A stretch of 64,000 nucleotides of DNA from the NCBI GenBank assembly GCA_038380795.1, contig CM076275.1:2234501-2298500 (forward strand), written 5' to 3'. The stretch comes from Pyrocephalus nanus (lineage: Eukaryota; Chordata; Aves; Passeriformes; Tyrannidae). The notes under the pieces were generated by a model. That model was not told the origin of the DNA and did not search any database. It saw only the letters and a program-made list of their open reading frames with translations. Below, in pieces: positions 1 to 10,346 of this stretch (position 1 is the stretch's first letter; every line of letters starts with the position of its first letter). The position numbers were made by a program, and so were the translations under genes.

Positions 1-1897
1 AAAAAAAAAAAAAAAAAAAGCTTTGGAAAATGTTTTGGATCCTCCTCTGGGGACCTGAGAATCCCCCGGAAAGAGCTGCAGCAGGAAGGCAGCTTCATGT
101 TCTTGCTCTGAGAAGAAGGCAGAGCAGAAATCCTGTCCATATCTGGCAGGGTTTAGCCTCCAGGGATTAATTAAAGGCTTTTTCAGTTTTTCTTTCAAAC
201 CTCACAACATTCATCCCCGCCTCACTGAATAGGGAAAAGGGAGAGGCATTTTCTCTGGTGAAGCACCAGCCTGTTTCAATTTTCAGTTTTACATTGCAGT
301 AATGCGCTTTTCCTAAGGGAACACCACAGGAAGGGCAAACTTTGGCTTCTCACCATTGGAGCATTACATCATTACCATGAGCTGGAAATCTGAGCAGCGG
401 GCAAAACAAATTCCCTAAACTTAATTCCCTCTTTCCTTGGTGCTTCTGTCCCTCTTCCTTGCCCCTGGGTAAAGCAGGTGGAGGTGTTGGCAGAGCCAGG
501 GGGGTGGGCACCAGTGGATTAGGGGTGGGTGGTGATGTTCCAGCAGCTGGGAGGTGTCCTGCACCCTCTGAGCTGCTGGTAGTGCTGGCACTGGAGACCA
601 ACAGAGCTCTGGGGCAGCAAAACCCTTTCTTCTGTGGCTCAGGCTTGTGGTGATGGCTGCCAGGGTGGGGAAGGAGCCCCCTGTGAAACATGTGGGGTCT
701 TTTGCACAGGTTTCCCAGTATCAGAAAACTGGAGCTCGGAGATTCTGGTTTTTGGGCAGCATCCTGAAGAAGCAGCACAGCCCCCAGCTCAGCCCACTCC
801 CAGTGTGTGTGTGTGGTGCCCTGCAGCCCCTCTGGCTGTGCCCTGGCTGCAGTGTTTGTTTTCTGACCCCATTACCTATTCCAGTTTGGATTTCAGCTGC
901 TTAGGCTTGATTATTTTAAACCCCCTCTATCTGATTATCAGCAACCCAGCCAGGCCAGATATGAAGCTTCCTGGGGGATCCCCAGCAGTGTTTCAGAAGG
1001 ATAAACTGCCTCTCATTCATGCTTTTGGGAGTTTGGTCAGCCAAGAGAGGGGGGAGTTACTGGGATATTCCAAAGAGAGGGGGAGAAAGCTCCCCCTGTA
1101 TTTCCTGTGCTACAGCCTCATAAATATCAAACTTTGCCGTGGGATGGAGTCCCTCGCTGCCTTGGGTGTGTGGGGAAATGTGTCCTGGCAAGCACCCCGG
1201 GAGGTGTCAGTGATGGGCACACACTAACCAGCACTGGCAGGGAAGGATGCTTCTGGAAGCAGAGCACACAGGGACCCGCTGGCATGGCTGGGTGCAGCAG
1301 ATTGGTACCCAAACCAGACAGCCCTGGGCAACCTCCCCAGAGCTGCCTTGCTCTTGCTTTTCGGTTTTCTATTGTTATCCTAAAGCTGTCTTCCTCCTCC
1401 TCCTCCCCCCAGCAGGATGAGGAAGCCTCCAGCTGGCCTAGGAGGCTTATCAGCTCTGTCTGGCTGGGTGTTAACAGTTTATTTGCATAAGTACCTGTCC
1501 CCGTCATATGCCGCTTGCCTTTGTGACTCACTGGAGTTGTTTATTTTTCCTGCGGCAGCCAGGCTTGCGGCTGCTGCTCCCCGAGGGATGCCAGGGCAGA
1601 TGCCACCACCCCCGGGCACTGCGGGATGCCTGGCAGGCTGGGGACAGGGCGCTCACCCTCCCTGGCTCACCCGCTCCTCCTGCCCTGCGGGACCAGCTTG
1701 AAAATTAAATGTGTAACTGGCCGGGTCCTCTTTTCTCCTGGCTGTCAAGATAAAATTAAACTGATCCCCCCTGGGCTGTCCCTGGCTGGGGAGAGCAAGG
1801 CTTCCCCTGGCACCACAGTGCCAGCTCCTGCTGCAGGGAAGATGCATCTGGGTGGAGGGCTGTGTGATGGGGATCTGCCTCCTCACTGCTGTTAGCA

Positions 1898-2118
1898 TTC
1901 ACAGACTCACAGAATGTCCCGAGTTGGAAGGATTCACGTGGATCATTGAGTCTGACTCCTGGCCCTGCACAGGACAACCCCAGAAACCCCAGAGGGTGCT
2001 GTCCAAACGTTTCTTCAGCTCTCTTCAGGCTTGGTGCCACGATTGCTTTCCCTGGAGAGCCTCTTCCAGTGCTGGACCATGCTCTGAGTGAAGAACCTTT
2101 TCCTGATACCTTCATTTT
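1898..2118 (-). mobile_element. CR1 LINE 3' fragment, reverse orientation
   Basis: The stretch starts with a TCACAGACTCACAGAATG-type motif, the reverse complement of the avian CR1 tail. It continues through GAGTTGGAAGGATTCACGTG, CTGGCCCTGCACAGGACAAC and GTGAAGAACCTTTTCCTGAT, which are familiar blocks of reverse-strand CR1 copies. It is a 5'-truncated dead copy with no reverse transcriptase frame. The exact subfamily needs a Repbase comparison. Confidence 0.85.
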
Positions 2119-2987
2119 AAGGAGCTGAGATCCTTAAAGCCTTTCCTGAGCTCAGGTCTCTGCTCCAAAGGCAGCTGCCAGACCGACCCCCCTGGCTGTG
2201 CTGGAGCACCCACAGTGCAGCTCTGCCCCAAGTGCTGGTGGTGACTGCAGAGTCACCTCCTCAGGTAGGAGCCAAGTGATCTTGTTTCTGCTCATTCCCT
2301 CTGAAGGGTTTTTCCATCCATCCATAGGAAGAAAGTCATTAATGTTAAACTTCTGCTGCCAGGTACGATTGATTTGAAGATTATAAGCACTCTAAAGGGG
2401 GTATGTGTTGCATATACAATGTGTTGAAGTCCTGGCAAGCAGGAATTGTTGCTCCAATGGTTGCCTGATCCATGGAGCTCAAGAGGGAATGGCTCAGACA
2501 AGCGTGGGGCTGCTCAGCAGCCTGGCAGGGCCAGTGAAGAGTGGCCAGTTTCAAAGGGCAAAGGTAAATTCAAATCAGCAGCTGGTACATCCTCTGCACA
2601 AGGGTTGTAATCCTATCCCAGGAGACGACAGACTCATGGTTTAATAAGTCTCCATGCTGTTGTTGCTGTGATATTTTCCTTACATGGTGCACATCCACGA
2701 GGTGCTCGCAGGAGGGCAACGCTCAGTGTGGGATCCTCCCTGCAAGGAGCTACCAGGACCGAAGGATTTCCTTCTAAATGTGGCCCAGAAACCTGGGACT
2801 TGTCCTTCCCCTCCATGGCTGACGGGCCAGTGAATCAGTTCTGCACCCAGCCAGCCACTTCTGGTATGTGAAAGTTATTTTAGACACGTTTCTGGTGTTC
2901 ATCGTATCATTCATCATATAAAGTGCTTTTGCAGTGTACCAGTTGTGCTGTGCCAGTTGTGTTTTGCTCCTCTGACTGGGAGATTGG

Positions 2988-3016
2988 GTGGATAGATGGA
3001 TGGATAGATGGATGGA
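2988..3016. repeat. GGAT/AGAT short tandem repeat
   Basis: About seven tetramers alternate GGAT and AGAT. It is a short microsatellite in upstream non-coding DNA. Confidence 0.8.
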
Positions 3017-3569
3017 GGGGGGAAGGCTGGTGAGAAGAGCAAGGGATTCAGCTCAGCACGTTCAGCCTCAGCTCTGACTGTGTGATGTTACAGGGCAGGT
3101 GGAAGTGTGAGAGCAGTGAGTGTGGAAAGGCAGATAACCAGCAATTTGCTGTGAGTATGATCATTGAAGAGGGTCAGTGGACTTGGTTTGTCCAAAGAAA
3201 AATGCAGGGAGAGAAAACAGAGGGAGAAGGAAGCAAACAATACATCATGTGAACCATCCAAGAAGTGGCTAAAGGAGCAGAACCAGAGAAGGATAAATCC
3301 ATGAAGCCAGGAGAGGGCTGCAGGAATCTCATTATAAATATCATATTAAGTTGTATATCTCAAGAAATCCCTGACTTTTCATCTTTATCTCTTTTCCTCA
3401 AGTGCATTAAGAGCTGACTTGTCCTTCTGGCTGCTCCCAGGTCTTTCTGAGCCATCCCATGTGCCCCCCTCTCTTCTGGCTGCAGCCAGGCTGAGTGTGC
3501 TGCAAGGGAACACTGCTCAGGCGATGGAGTATCCATGTCAGCCCCCCTACGGCTAAAACCAACCTTGTA

Positions 3570-3800
3570 AGCAAACCCTCATAATTTTATTTATGACTTT
3601 TGGATGAGATAATGGTTTTCCACTTTGAAAAGAAAGCTCGCTACTTCAACATTTATTTTCTATAAATGCCTTGGCATTTATATTGCAACAGGAGACTGTT
3701 CAGTGACATTATCTGATAAATATCGTGTTATACAGCTGCAATTTACAATGCATATATTTTTAACGGTGCTTCTAAGCTAAATTAAATGCTTCTAAAATAT
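3570..3800. promoter_or_regulatory. Candidate upstream regulatory element (AT-rich, palindromic)
   Basis: This AT-rich block contains a perfect 10-bp inverted repeat with a 2-bp spacer at 3661-3682 (arms TATAAATGCC and GGCATTTATA). About 27 bp further on is a palindromic double GATA motif, TTATCTGATAA, at 3709-3719. A TTGCAA motif follows the first palindrome. The composition and motif density resemble conserved non-coding elements, but conservation has not been tested. It lies about 5 kb upstream of the JADE2 CpG island. Confidence 0.3.
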
Positions 3801-6800
3801 GGTACTTATGGAAAACAAATGTCTTTTCTAGCAATTTTGGTTTTCAGGGTACACTATTTTTTTAAAACCAGATACCATCTTTATCCTGTCAGGCAGTAAA
3901 TTATGCACTTGTACTTTCATAAACTCTCCCCTTGGGAACTTAGTCAATGAAATGGAAATGTCTTTTTCACACCCTCCAACTCCAGAGAAATACAGGGAAA
4001 TAGCCAACTCGGTTATAAACTGAATCCATACAAAATGTGGATTAATGCAGTCCTGATGCATGTATTGTTTAGCATGTGAACCATTCACTCAAATGGTGCT
4101 TTGAGCTGTGACTGGGATCATTAATGTCTCTTTTTTTTTTTTTTTAATTTGGGGAGTAATTGCATGTTCTGTGGTGGGATCAGCAGTAGGAAGACACCCA
4201 CTGGCACCAGACTGTAACCTCCCTCCCGAGCCAGGACTCCTGTGGGGGGAGGAAAGCTCTGTTGGCCTGCTCAGGGGAGTAAAACACAACAGCTTTTACA
4301 CCTTGGTGCATCTTTCCTGGGTTGTGGAGTGGGAATGGGCAGGACAAGGTTTAGAATGGACCAGACGCTCCCTGTAGGTCCCTTATTCTAAATCTACTCC
4401 TCTTTTCATCGTCCATCACCCACAGCCACAGATTTGCCTGTAGCAGTCAAATATCTTCATACAAAACCCCACGTGGCCTGAGGAGCTGTGCTATTCCCTC
4501 CCTGCACTGAAGGTGGAAAGTGTGAAATGCCAGCAAAAAGGAAGCAAAGGAATGAAAGCAGGGAAGGGTGGGAGGGTGTTGCAGGGGAGTCTGCTGTGAT
4601 GGCCAAGGATCCCTCCAAAGCAGGAGGAGCTACAGCAGGTCTCCTGTCACAGGAGGGGCACTGGAGCTGCTCACCTCACTACTGATGGTCCTTATTTTCC
4701 CAAATATAACTCATAGGCCCTTTGAAAGCCCCAGTTTTTCCAGTCTGGCGACTGCATGAAATGTGGGATGTATTATATGCACTTGGCAATAGAGGCAAAC
4801 TTGGAGAAAACAGCAAAAGCAACAACAGCAACAACAAAAAAAAAAGGAATCTTGAAATTTGGCAGAAAAAATGCAGTGCACAAACCCCACAGGAATGTGA
4901 GCATCTTTGCACAAAGCCACTTATGGATGCATTCCTTAAAGGTAATCCCTTCAGACAGAGCGAAGCTGCCATTTCTTTGAAAGATATTAAAGCAGCTGTT
5001 GCTAGACCATAGAGAATTTCTGAGCTCTCTGTCAAGGGATGGACATTTGTAATGCTATATCTACTTTATTTACAGTTTGATAGCAAATTCCCAGCTACTG
5101 AAGGTAATTGAGACTGCAAACAAAATCTCACTATCCACTGATCTGCCAAATCAAATTTTTTCTCCTGTAAGTATAGTGTTTTTCCTTAGCTTCAGAGAGG
5201 AAAAGAATTATGCAGAATGAATGAGAAAGAAAAGGGATTAGTTTATATAATGACCATAGCAGCCATCTCTCCCTTGATCTGTCTGTCATAGTTTATTCTC
5301 GAAGATGGGAATGATTATTATTGTAATTTAGAACAGAGCTTGTTCTCTTTCCTTCTGCTGCATCTGCTTACTACTCTCCAAATTAACACATATTTTAATA
5401 AAAACTGAATACCCCGATTCTAGCTGGGGTATGGGATGACCCCAGCTGGGATATGGGCACAGCAAGATTTTCATCTTCTCTGTGTTCCCCTCCTGGAATG
5501 TCTGGGCACTGCTCTGGTCTTTGATAGGAATTAAAGCAGCCATGAGGTTATTCTAATGACTTTTGGCTACCAGAGGCCTCAGAAGAGGCTATCTAAGGCA
5601 GTAAATCAGCAGCTACGTGTCTCCTGTGCCGTTTTCAAGTTGTGTGGTGCTTCTGAGGATCTCCAGGAGCATCTCCCTGCTCCGTGGTGGTCCCTCAGCA
5701 TCAGAGAAGGGTGGGTGTCACAGCAGGACCAGGCTGAGGGAGCTGAGCCTCCCTCATGGTCTCTCACTAGCTTGAAAATACATTGTTTCTAAAGCTCTTC
5801 AAAATTACACCGGATTTTTTTTGCTGTATTTGGGGACTACTCGCACTCCCACGGACCTGTCCCACCCCTGTGTCTGGTGCTCATGTACTGCAGTAATCAA
5901 CTTTGATGCCAACAAGGCAACTGGGTTTTCATCCTTCTCTCCCCTGCCTGCACCGAGATTTTCACCGGTCCCAGCTCTGACTGAGAAATTTTATTAAACC
6001 AAAGCGTTGAGAGACGAACTGATTTATGCACTTCTCCTCCTGAAGTCGCTTTAACACTTACTTTTGTAGTTGTAACTCTAGGGTGAGCAAAGTCACCCCT
6101 AAAATCAAGGTATTCACACCTCATCACCCCAGCCCAGCGCTCCCCCAGGGTGTGGGGAAGCATCCATGAGGCAAGAGCTCTGCAGCATTTTGGGGACTCA
6201 TGGTTAGTGATGGCATTTAACTCTGTAGAACTCCCACAAAACTTAGAAAAGACTCTGCCCTTCACTTCAAAACATCTGTTAATTCTACTTGTGTGCTCAT
6301 CATCGAAAGGGCTGCCTATATTTTTCCTTTCAGGTTTGCAAAAATAAGCACCGGTGAACGAAGATGAAAGGGAAATGTTGCTGATTTCTTCCCTGGAGAT
6401 CGTATTTCTTACTTGTTGCATAACTGCTTATTTTAGCATCAATCAGCCGAGCCTTTGTTGTGCAGACAATTCTGTCCTTTTAGAGGATTTGTGCAGTATT
6501 GTTTCTTCCAAAATGCTTTTTTTTTGGGGTTTTGTTATTAGATTTATTTCTTCTCTTGGCAAATGCCAACTGACAACACCCTGTCAGAGCTCTTCATAAG
6601 TGCTACATAAATGTCATACCATGTAAACTGAGTGTTGTATATATCATATACATGACCTTCCTGGAGAACCATCCATCAGGTGCTATCTGAGTGTGTGTGT
6701 GTCACATTTAGGTATTTGCACACAAGTTGTGTTTAAGTGTGCATGTGTGGTAGCCAAAGTTCTATTATGGAAAGTGCTCAAAAGGCAGAAATGTCTGAAC

Positions 6801-8654
6801 TCTTCTTGTCGGTGCAACTTCATCTACCCCCTTTCGCTGAAGCAGGACAAGACTTTAATTTCATGTTCAGATACTCTTCTCCTTCTGCATCTCTGTGTGT
6901 TCAGTGAGATGGTCAGCAAGGGGCTCAGTGATGCCTATTGTTCAGCACATGAGCCTGGGCAGAGTACATTATTCAGCACATTATTCACATGTCTGACCAC
7001 TTTTGGATTTCACAGCAGCAGAAAACACAGCTCAAATACTTCTCTCTGCAGTTTTCAGAGCAGAGCAAGGTGCTGATGTTCTGGATGGCAAGAAATGCAT
7101 TGGGGTTGCATCTAGGCATGCTATGGACCTGCCCTGCCATGCTGTGACCTTCCTCAGAGATGCTGTCCAGAAATCATGGAGAAATGGCCTCAAAAGGTGG
7201 TAAGGCTGTAGTGTGCAGTACAGGACCAGAGCAGGGGGACCTGCAGGTTCCTGAAAAGGCACAGTTATTGATGTCCTCATGGTTCTTTCTACAGCACTTT
7301 CCACTACACTGCCTCACTGCTTCAGCACCTTCATCAATCCTCCCCAAAGATGGGTCAGGGTGACACATGGATGGATTAAGGTCAGTTTTGACTAATTCAG
7401 GGTACTCCATCTGAAAAGCATAATGTCTGCTTTTTTTCAGAGCATTTAACATGATGCAGCACTTCATACATGCAAGCACAGCACCCACTGCTTCCAGCTG
7501 CACGAAGATGGATGTCAGCAATTCAGGCTAAAGGTTTCCAGCCAGTGTGGGCACTACAGCCATCAGCAGCCAAAGGTTTGGGTTAATGACTTTGTTAGCA
7601 TCGTATAGCCTGGGGCAAGGGCACCGAGGGAATCTGCTTCTTTGGGAGAGTTTTATCCTATTGTCACAGTCTCTCTGAGTCTCATAGCCCTTTCATTGCT
7701 CCTTGGGCAGTTTATGGTTCTGCAGATAAGATGAGAATCTGGCCAAAGTGTTTTCTTTTTGGCTTACACAGCGGGTCTAGGGTGTGCAGGCGTGGTAGGG
7801 GAATCAGATTGGGACAGTGTAATTAAGAACTGCATTAGAGAATGTGTGCACAACAAAACTGGTATGGAATGTCTCACGTGGAACGCTTCTGATGTTCTGA
7901 CCAGGTAGCACAATGACCTTCACAATATCCCTTAAGGCAGCCTGTGCACATGGATGAGGTGGGATCCATGGGTGAAGTCCTGCCAGTGAATGTTGCTGGA
8001 TGCTGGAGCAGCAGGGTCAGCACCCACTGAGGTTTCTGGGGCTGACAGGGACTGACAGATAGGGGCTGTGCCCATGTATCCCACTGCTTTAGTAATCCCA
8101 GCAAAGGCTTTTTAACCAGGGGCTGATGTTTCACGTTCCCTGTCCCTGGGGGGTCTATTGAGAGGGTTCTGAGCACCTGGGGGCAGCAGGTGCTCCAGGA
8201 GCAGCATCTTCAGAGATTTCAGCATCATTGGGCTTACCCCTCACCCCATCTCCCCCCACCCCGTGTTGTGAGCTGCTCTTCTTCAAAGCCCAGTAATATG
8301 ACTAATTTGGGTTTATCTAAAAGACCATAAAAGGCTGCTTCGTGCCAAATTTCAAGACCCTATTTCCAGAGTTACAGTCAAAAAAAACATAGCAAGCCCA
8401 GGAGTGACCAAGATGATGCTCTTCTACTCTGCTTTCATCTTTGGAAGAGGCAAAGGGTTTGGAGCGTTCAGAAAACATCCAGCACAGGCTGCCAAGGCAG
8501 AAAGTTGCAGCCTAATTCATTCAAGTTTGGCAATTTTTAAGGAGCCACAACAGGGATGTACTGTGGGGAGCATCTGGCCACCGTAGCTGTGGTTCCTAGT
8601 GGTTTATAACCGGTAATTCAGCGTTTTAGAGCTCACCGGCTTAACGAACCTAAA

Positions 8655-8722
8655 AGATGATGGCAGATTGTGACTGAAAGACCGTAAGAGATGATGGCAG
8701 ATTGTGACTGAAAGACTGTCTT
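8655..8722. repeat. Two-copy 34-bp tandem duplication
   Basis: Two nearly identical 34-bp copies, each starting AGATGATGGCAGATTGTGAC, lie head to tail at 8655-8688 and 8689-8722. They sit just upstream of the CpG island. No function is evident. Confidence 0.85.
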
Positions 8723-9023
8723 TAACCTGAATTTTAATCTTCTGCAGCAATGGTTTAAAACAGTGCAAGCCAACTTCTGTAGGGCCCCCGGGAGCTGGGG
8801 AAGATGCAGGGTGTACATCCAGTTATTATTATTTTAATTCAAGAAACCGTTTCTATCCCGACAGCACCGCTGCCGTTGTTTTTAATCCCGGGGAAAACAG
8901 CTGGCAACAGGCAGCCCTGAACCACCCAGAGCCCCAAACACTCGTTTGGGGAGCGCGCAGCGGGGTCACCCCTCGGGGAGGCGGCCGCGCCACTCCGCAC
9001 CTCTCCGCGGAAACTCTGCTAAG

Positions 9024-9056
9024 TTTTTTTTTTTTTTTTTTTTTTGGGGGGGGGGG
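9024..9056. repeat. T22-G11 homopolymer junction
   Basis: A run of 22 T is followed directly by 11 G inside the CpG island. The lengths are vulnerable to sequencing error. Confidence 0.85.
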
Positions 9057-9363
9057 AGGGGGGACACATGCAGGTACACAAACACGCGGGGAGGGGAGAG
9101 GAGGGGGGCTCTGCTGCCGCAGCCGCATCCCCAGCCCCGCCGCTCCTCGCCCCTCCGGAGCGGGCGCGGAGGCTCCGCGTTCACCCCCCCCCTCCCCTCC
9201 ACCCTCCCCGGCGGTTCCCACACCCCGCGGCCGCGCAACTTCTCTACGCGGGTGCGGGAGGGAGGGAAGCGGCTCCGCACCGCGGCCCCCGCCCGCCCCG
9301 CGATGGGCAAGAACCGTCTTTTTGACGCAGGAGAAATGGCAAATTTTAAGTACGTCATTAATA

Positions 9364-9374
9364 TGGCGCCAAAA
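9364..9374 (-). promoter_or_regulatory. E2F-like site in the CpG island
   Basis: TGGCGCCAAAA reads TTTTGGCGCCA on the other strand, a close match to the E2F consensus TTTSSCGC. It lies about 850 bp before the exon 1 donor and 7 bp downstream of a CRE-like ACGTCA. This is a motif match only. Confidence 0.4.
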
Positions 9375-9376
9375 GC

Positions 9377-9474
9377 TTTTTTTTTTTTTTTTTTTAAGTA
9401 TAAGCTTATTTTTTTTTCCTTCCCCCCCCCTCCTTAAAAAAAAAAAAAAAAAGGGAGGAAAAAAAAAAAAAAAA
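9377..9474. repeat. Poly-pyrimidine/poly-purine inverted tract in the promoter island
   Basis: A 19-base T run (9377-9395) and a T9-CCTT-C9 block (9409-9430) are followed by a 17-base A run (9436-9452), GGGAGG (9453-9458) and a 16-base A run (9459-9474). The T9-CC-T-CCC side can pair with GGG-A-GG-A9, so the strand could fold back. The opposite purine and pyrimidine strands could also form other non-B structures. Confidence 0.75.
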
Positions 9475-9802
9475 GAAAGGTTAGCGAAGCCGCCCCGTGT
9501 ACGCGTGTGCACGGCGCGGAGAGAGGGGGAGAGCGGGGGGGGCGGGCGGTGTGTGTGAGTGTGTGTGAGTGTGAGTGCGTGTGCAGGGCCGGGCGGCGGG
9601 ACGGCTGCGGGGCGCGGGGGCTGCGGGGCTCCGGGCAGCGCCATGGGGCCCCGGCGGCCGGCGGGGGGGTGACGCGGGGCGGGCGGCGGCGGCGGCGGCG
9701 CGGCCCGCGATGGGACCCGCGCTGCCCGCACCTGGCCCTGCCGCGGCGCCCGGGGAGGGGAGAAGGGAGAGAAATTGAAGATTTGGGGCGGCCGAGGCGG
9801 CG

Positions 9803-9832
9803 GAGGGGGGGGGGGGGTGGGTGGGGGGGGTG
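9803..9832 (+). repeat. G-rich tract with quadruplex potential
   Basis: The stretch is almost pure G, interrupted by single A or T bases (GGAGGG..., GGGTGGGTGGG...). It satisfies the usual four-G-run quadruplex pattern with one-base loops. It lies about 400 bp before the exon 1 donor, so it is in the promoter or in the 5' untranslated exon, depending on the transcription start. Confidence 0.7.
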
Positions 9833-10031
9833 GAAGCGCCGCCACCATTATCCGTCCCCGCTCCGAAAGTCGCTTCCCCGCCTCCCTGCCGGAGCCGGAG
9901 CCGGAGCCCGGGCGGCGGCGGGGCGCGGAGCGCCGGAGGAAGTGCGGGGTGAAAAAGAAAGAGAAACAGGCGGGCAGGGCTCGCCCGGCCGCGGCGGAGC
10001 GGCCATCTCGGCTGGGAGCGGGGCCGCATCC

Positions 10032-10101
10032 ATGGAGTTACCGGGCGGGTGCTCCTGAGGAGGGCCCGGGCGGCGCGGCCCCGGCAATGACACCGGATTG
10101 A
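10032..10101 (+). other. Two short upstream ORFs in exon 1
   Basis: ATG at 10032 opens an 8-codon frame (MELPGGCS) stopping at 10058. Its context is CATCCATGG. ATG at 10087 opens a 4-codon frame (MTPD) stopping at 10101. Both would lie in the JADE2 leader if transcription starts upstream of 10032. Both end before the main start, so they could lower translation or require reinitiation. Their use is inferred. Confidence 0.4.
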
Positions 10102-10307
10102 GCCGCCGAGGGGGCTCTCCCGGCCGGGGACTGCGGGAGCATCCCCCGCCCCCGCCTCCTCCCGCCCGTCACCCCAGAGACCGGCGCAACTCCGGGCGGA
10201 CACTCTCCTGGCCAAGGTAAAGGCTCGGCGGGGTGGCGGCGGGAGCGGGCTGGGTTTGCAGCGGATGGTTATTTTGCAGCTCCCCCTGCTTTTGCTGTAT
10301 TTCTGTC

Positions 10308-10312
10308 TTTTT

Positions 10313-10331
<19 letters not shown>
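10308..10331. repeat. T24 homopolymer
   Basis: A run of 24 T lies about 90 bp downstream of the exon 1 donor. It is probably variable in length. Confidence 0.9.

Positions 10332-10346
<15 letters not shown>

Larger units (their letters stand above)
1..8930. other. Upstream non-coding region
   Basis: No open frame here resembles a protein I recognise and no convincing exon series is visible on either strand. The window opens in a 19-base A run. The stretch holds a reverse-strand CR1 fragment (1898-2118), a short GGAT/GATA-type simple repeat (2988-3016), an AT-rich segment with palindromes (about 3570-3800), T- and A-rich tracts near 4130-4146 and 4800-4850, and a 34-bp tandem duplication (8655-8722). 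In mammals the genes next to JADE2 on this side include CDKN2AIPNL and UBE2B, but I see neither. An untranslated exon or a lncRNA could be present and would not be visible by inspection. Confidence 0.6.
9780..10216 (+). other. JADE2: JADE2 exon 1, 5' untranslated (5' end unknown)
   Basis: Only the 3' boundary is supported. CCAAG|GTAAAG gives a near-consensus donor, with the exon ending at 10216 inside the CpG island and upstream of a coding exon that begins exactly at its ATG. Splicing to that exon gives CCAAGATGG, with A at -3 and G at +4, a strong initiation context formed across the junction. The 5' limit given here is arbitrary because no transcription start can be read from the sequence. 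An alternative first exon may be used elsewhere in the island or in the second CpG-rich patch near 12,700-12,990. Confidence 0.5.

Noticed and set aside
5897..6421. Reverse-strand 174-codon open frame upstream of the island
   Set aside because: No recognisable domain, no CpG or promoter context and no similarity I can identify. A frame of this length is expected by chance somewhere in 64 kb read in six frames.
8853..9848. Reverse-strand 331-codon frame in the CpG island (and overlapping + strand frames)
   Set aside because: Its proline, arginine, lysine and phenylalanine runs are translations of homopolymers and GC-rich promoter DNA. Stops are simply rare in such composition.
9837..9850. Kozak-like GCCGCCACCATTA in the promoter island
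   Set aside because: The triplet after the context is ATT, not ATG, so it is not a start codon. The JADE2 start is at 16710.
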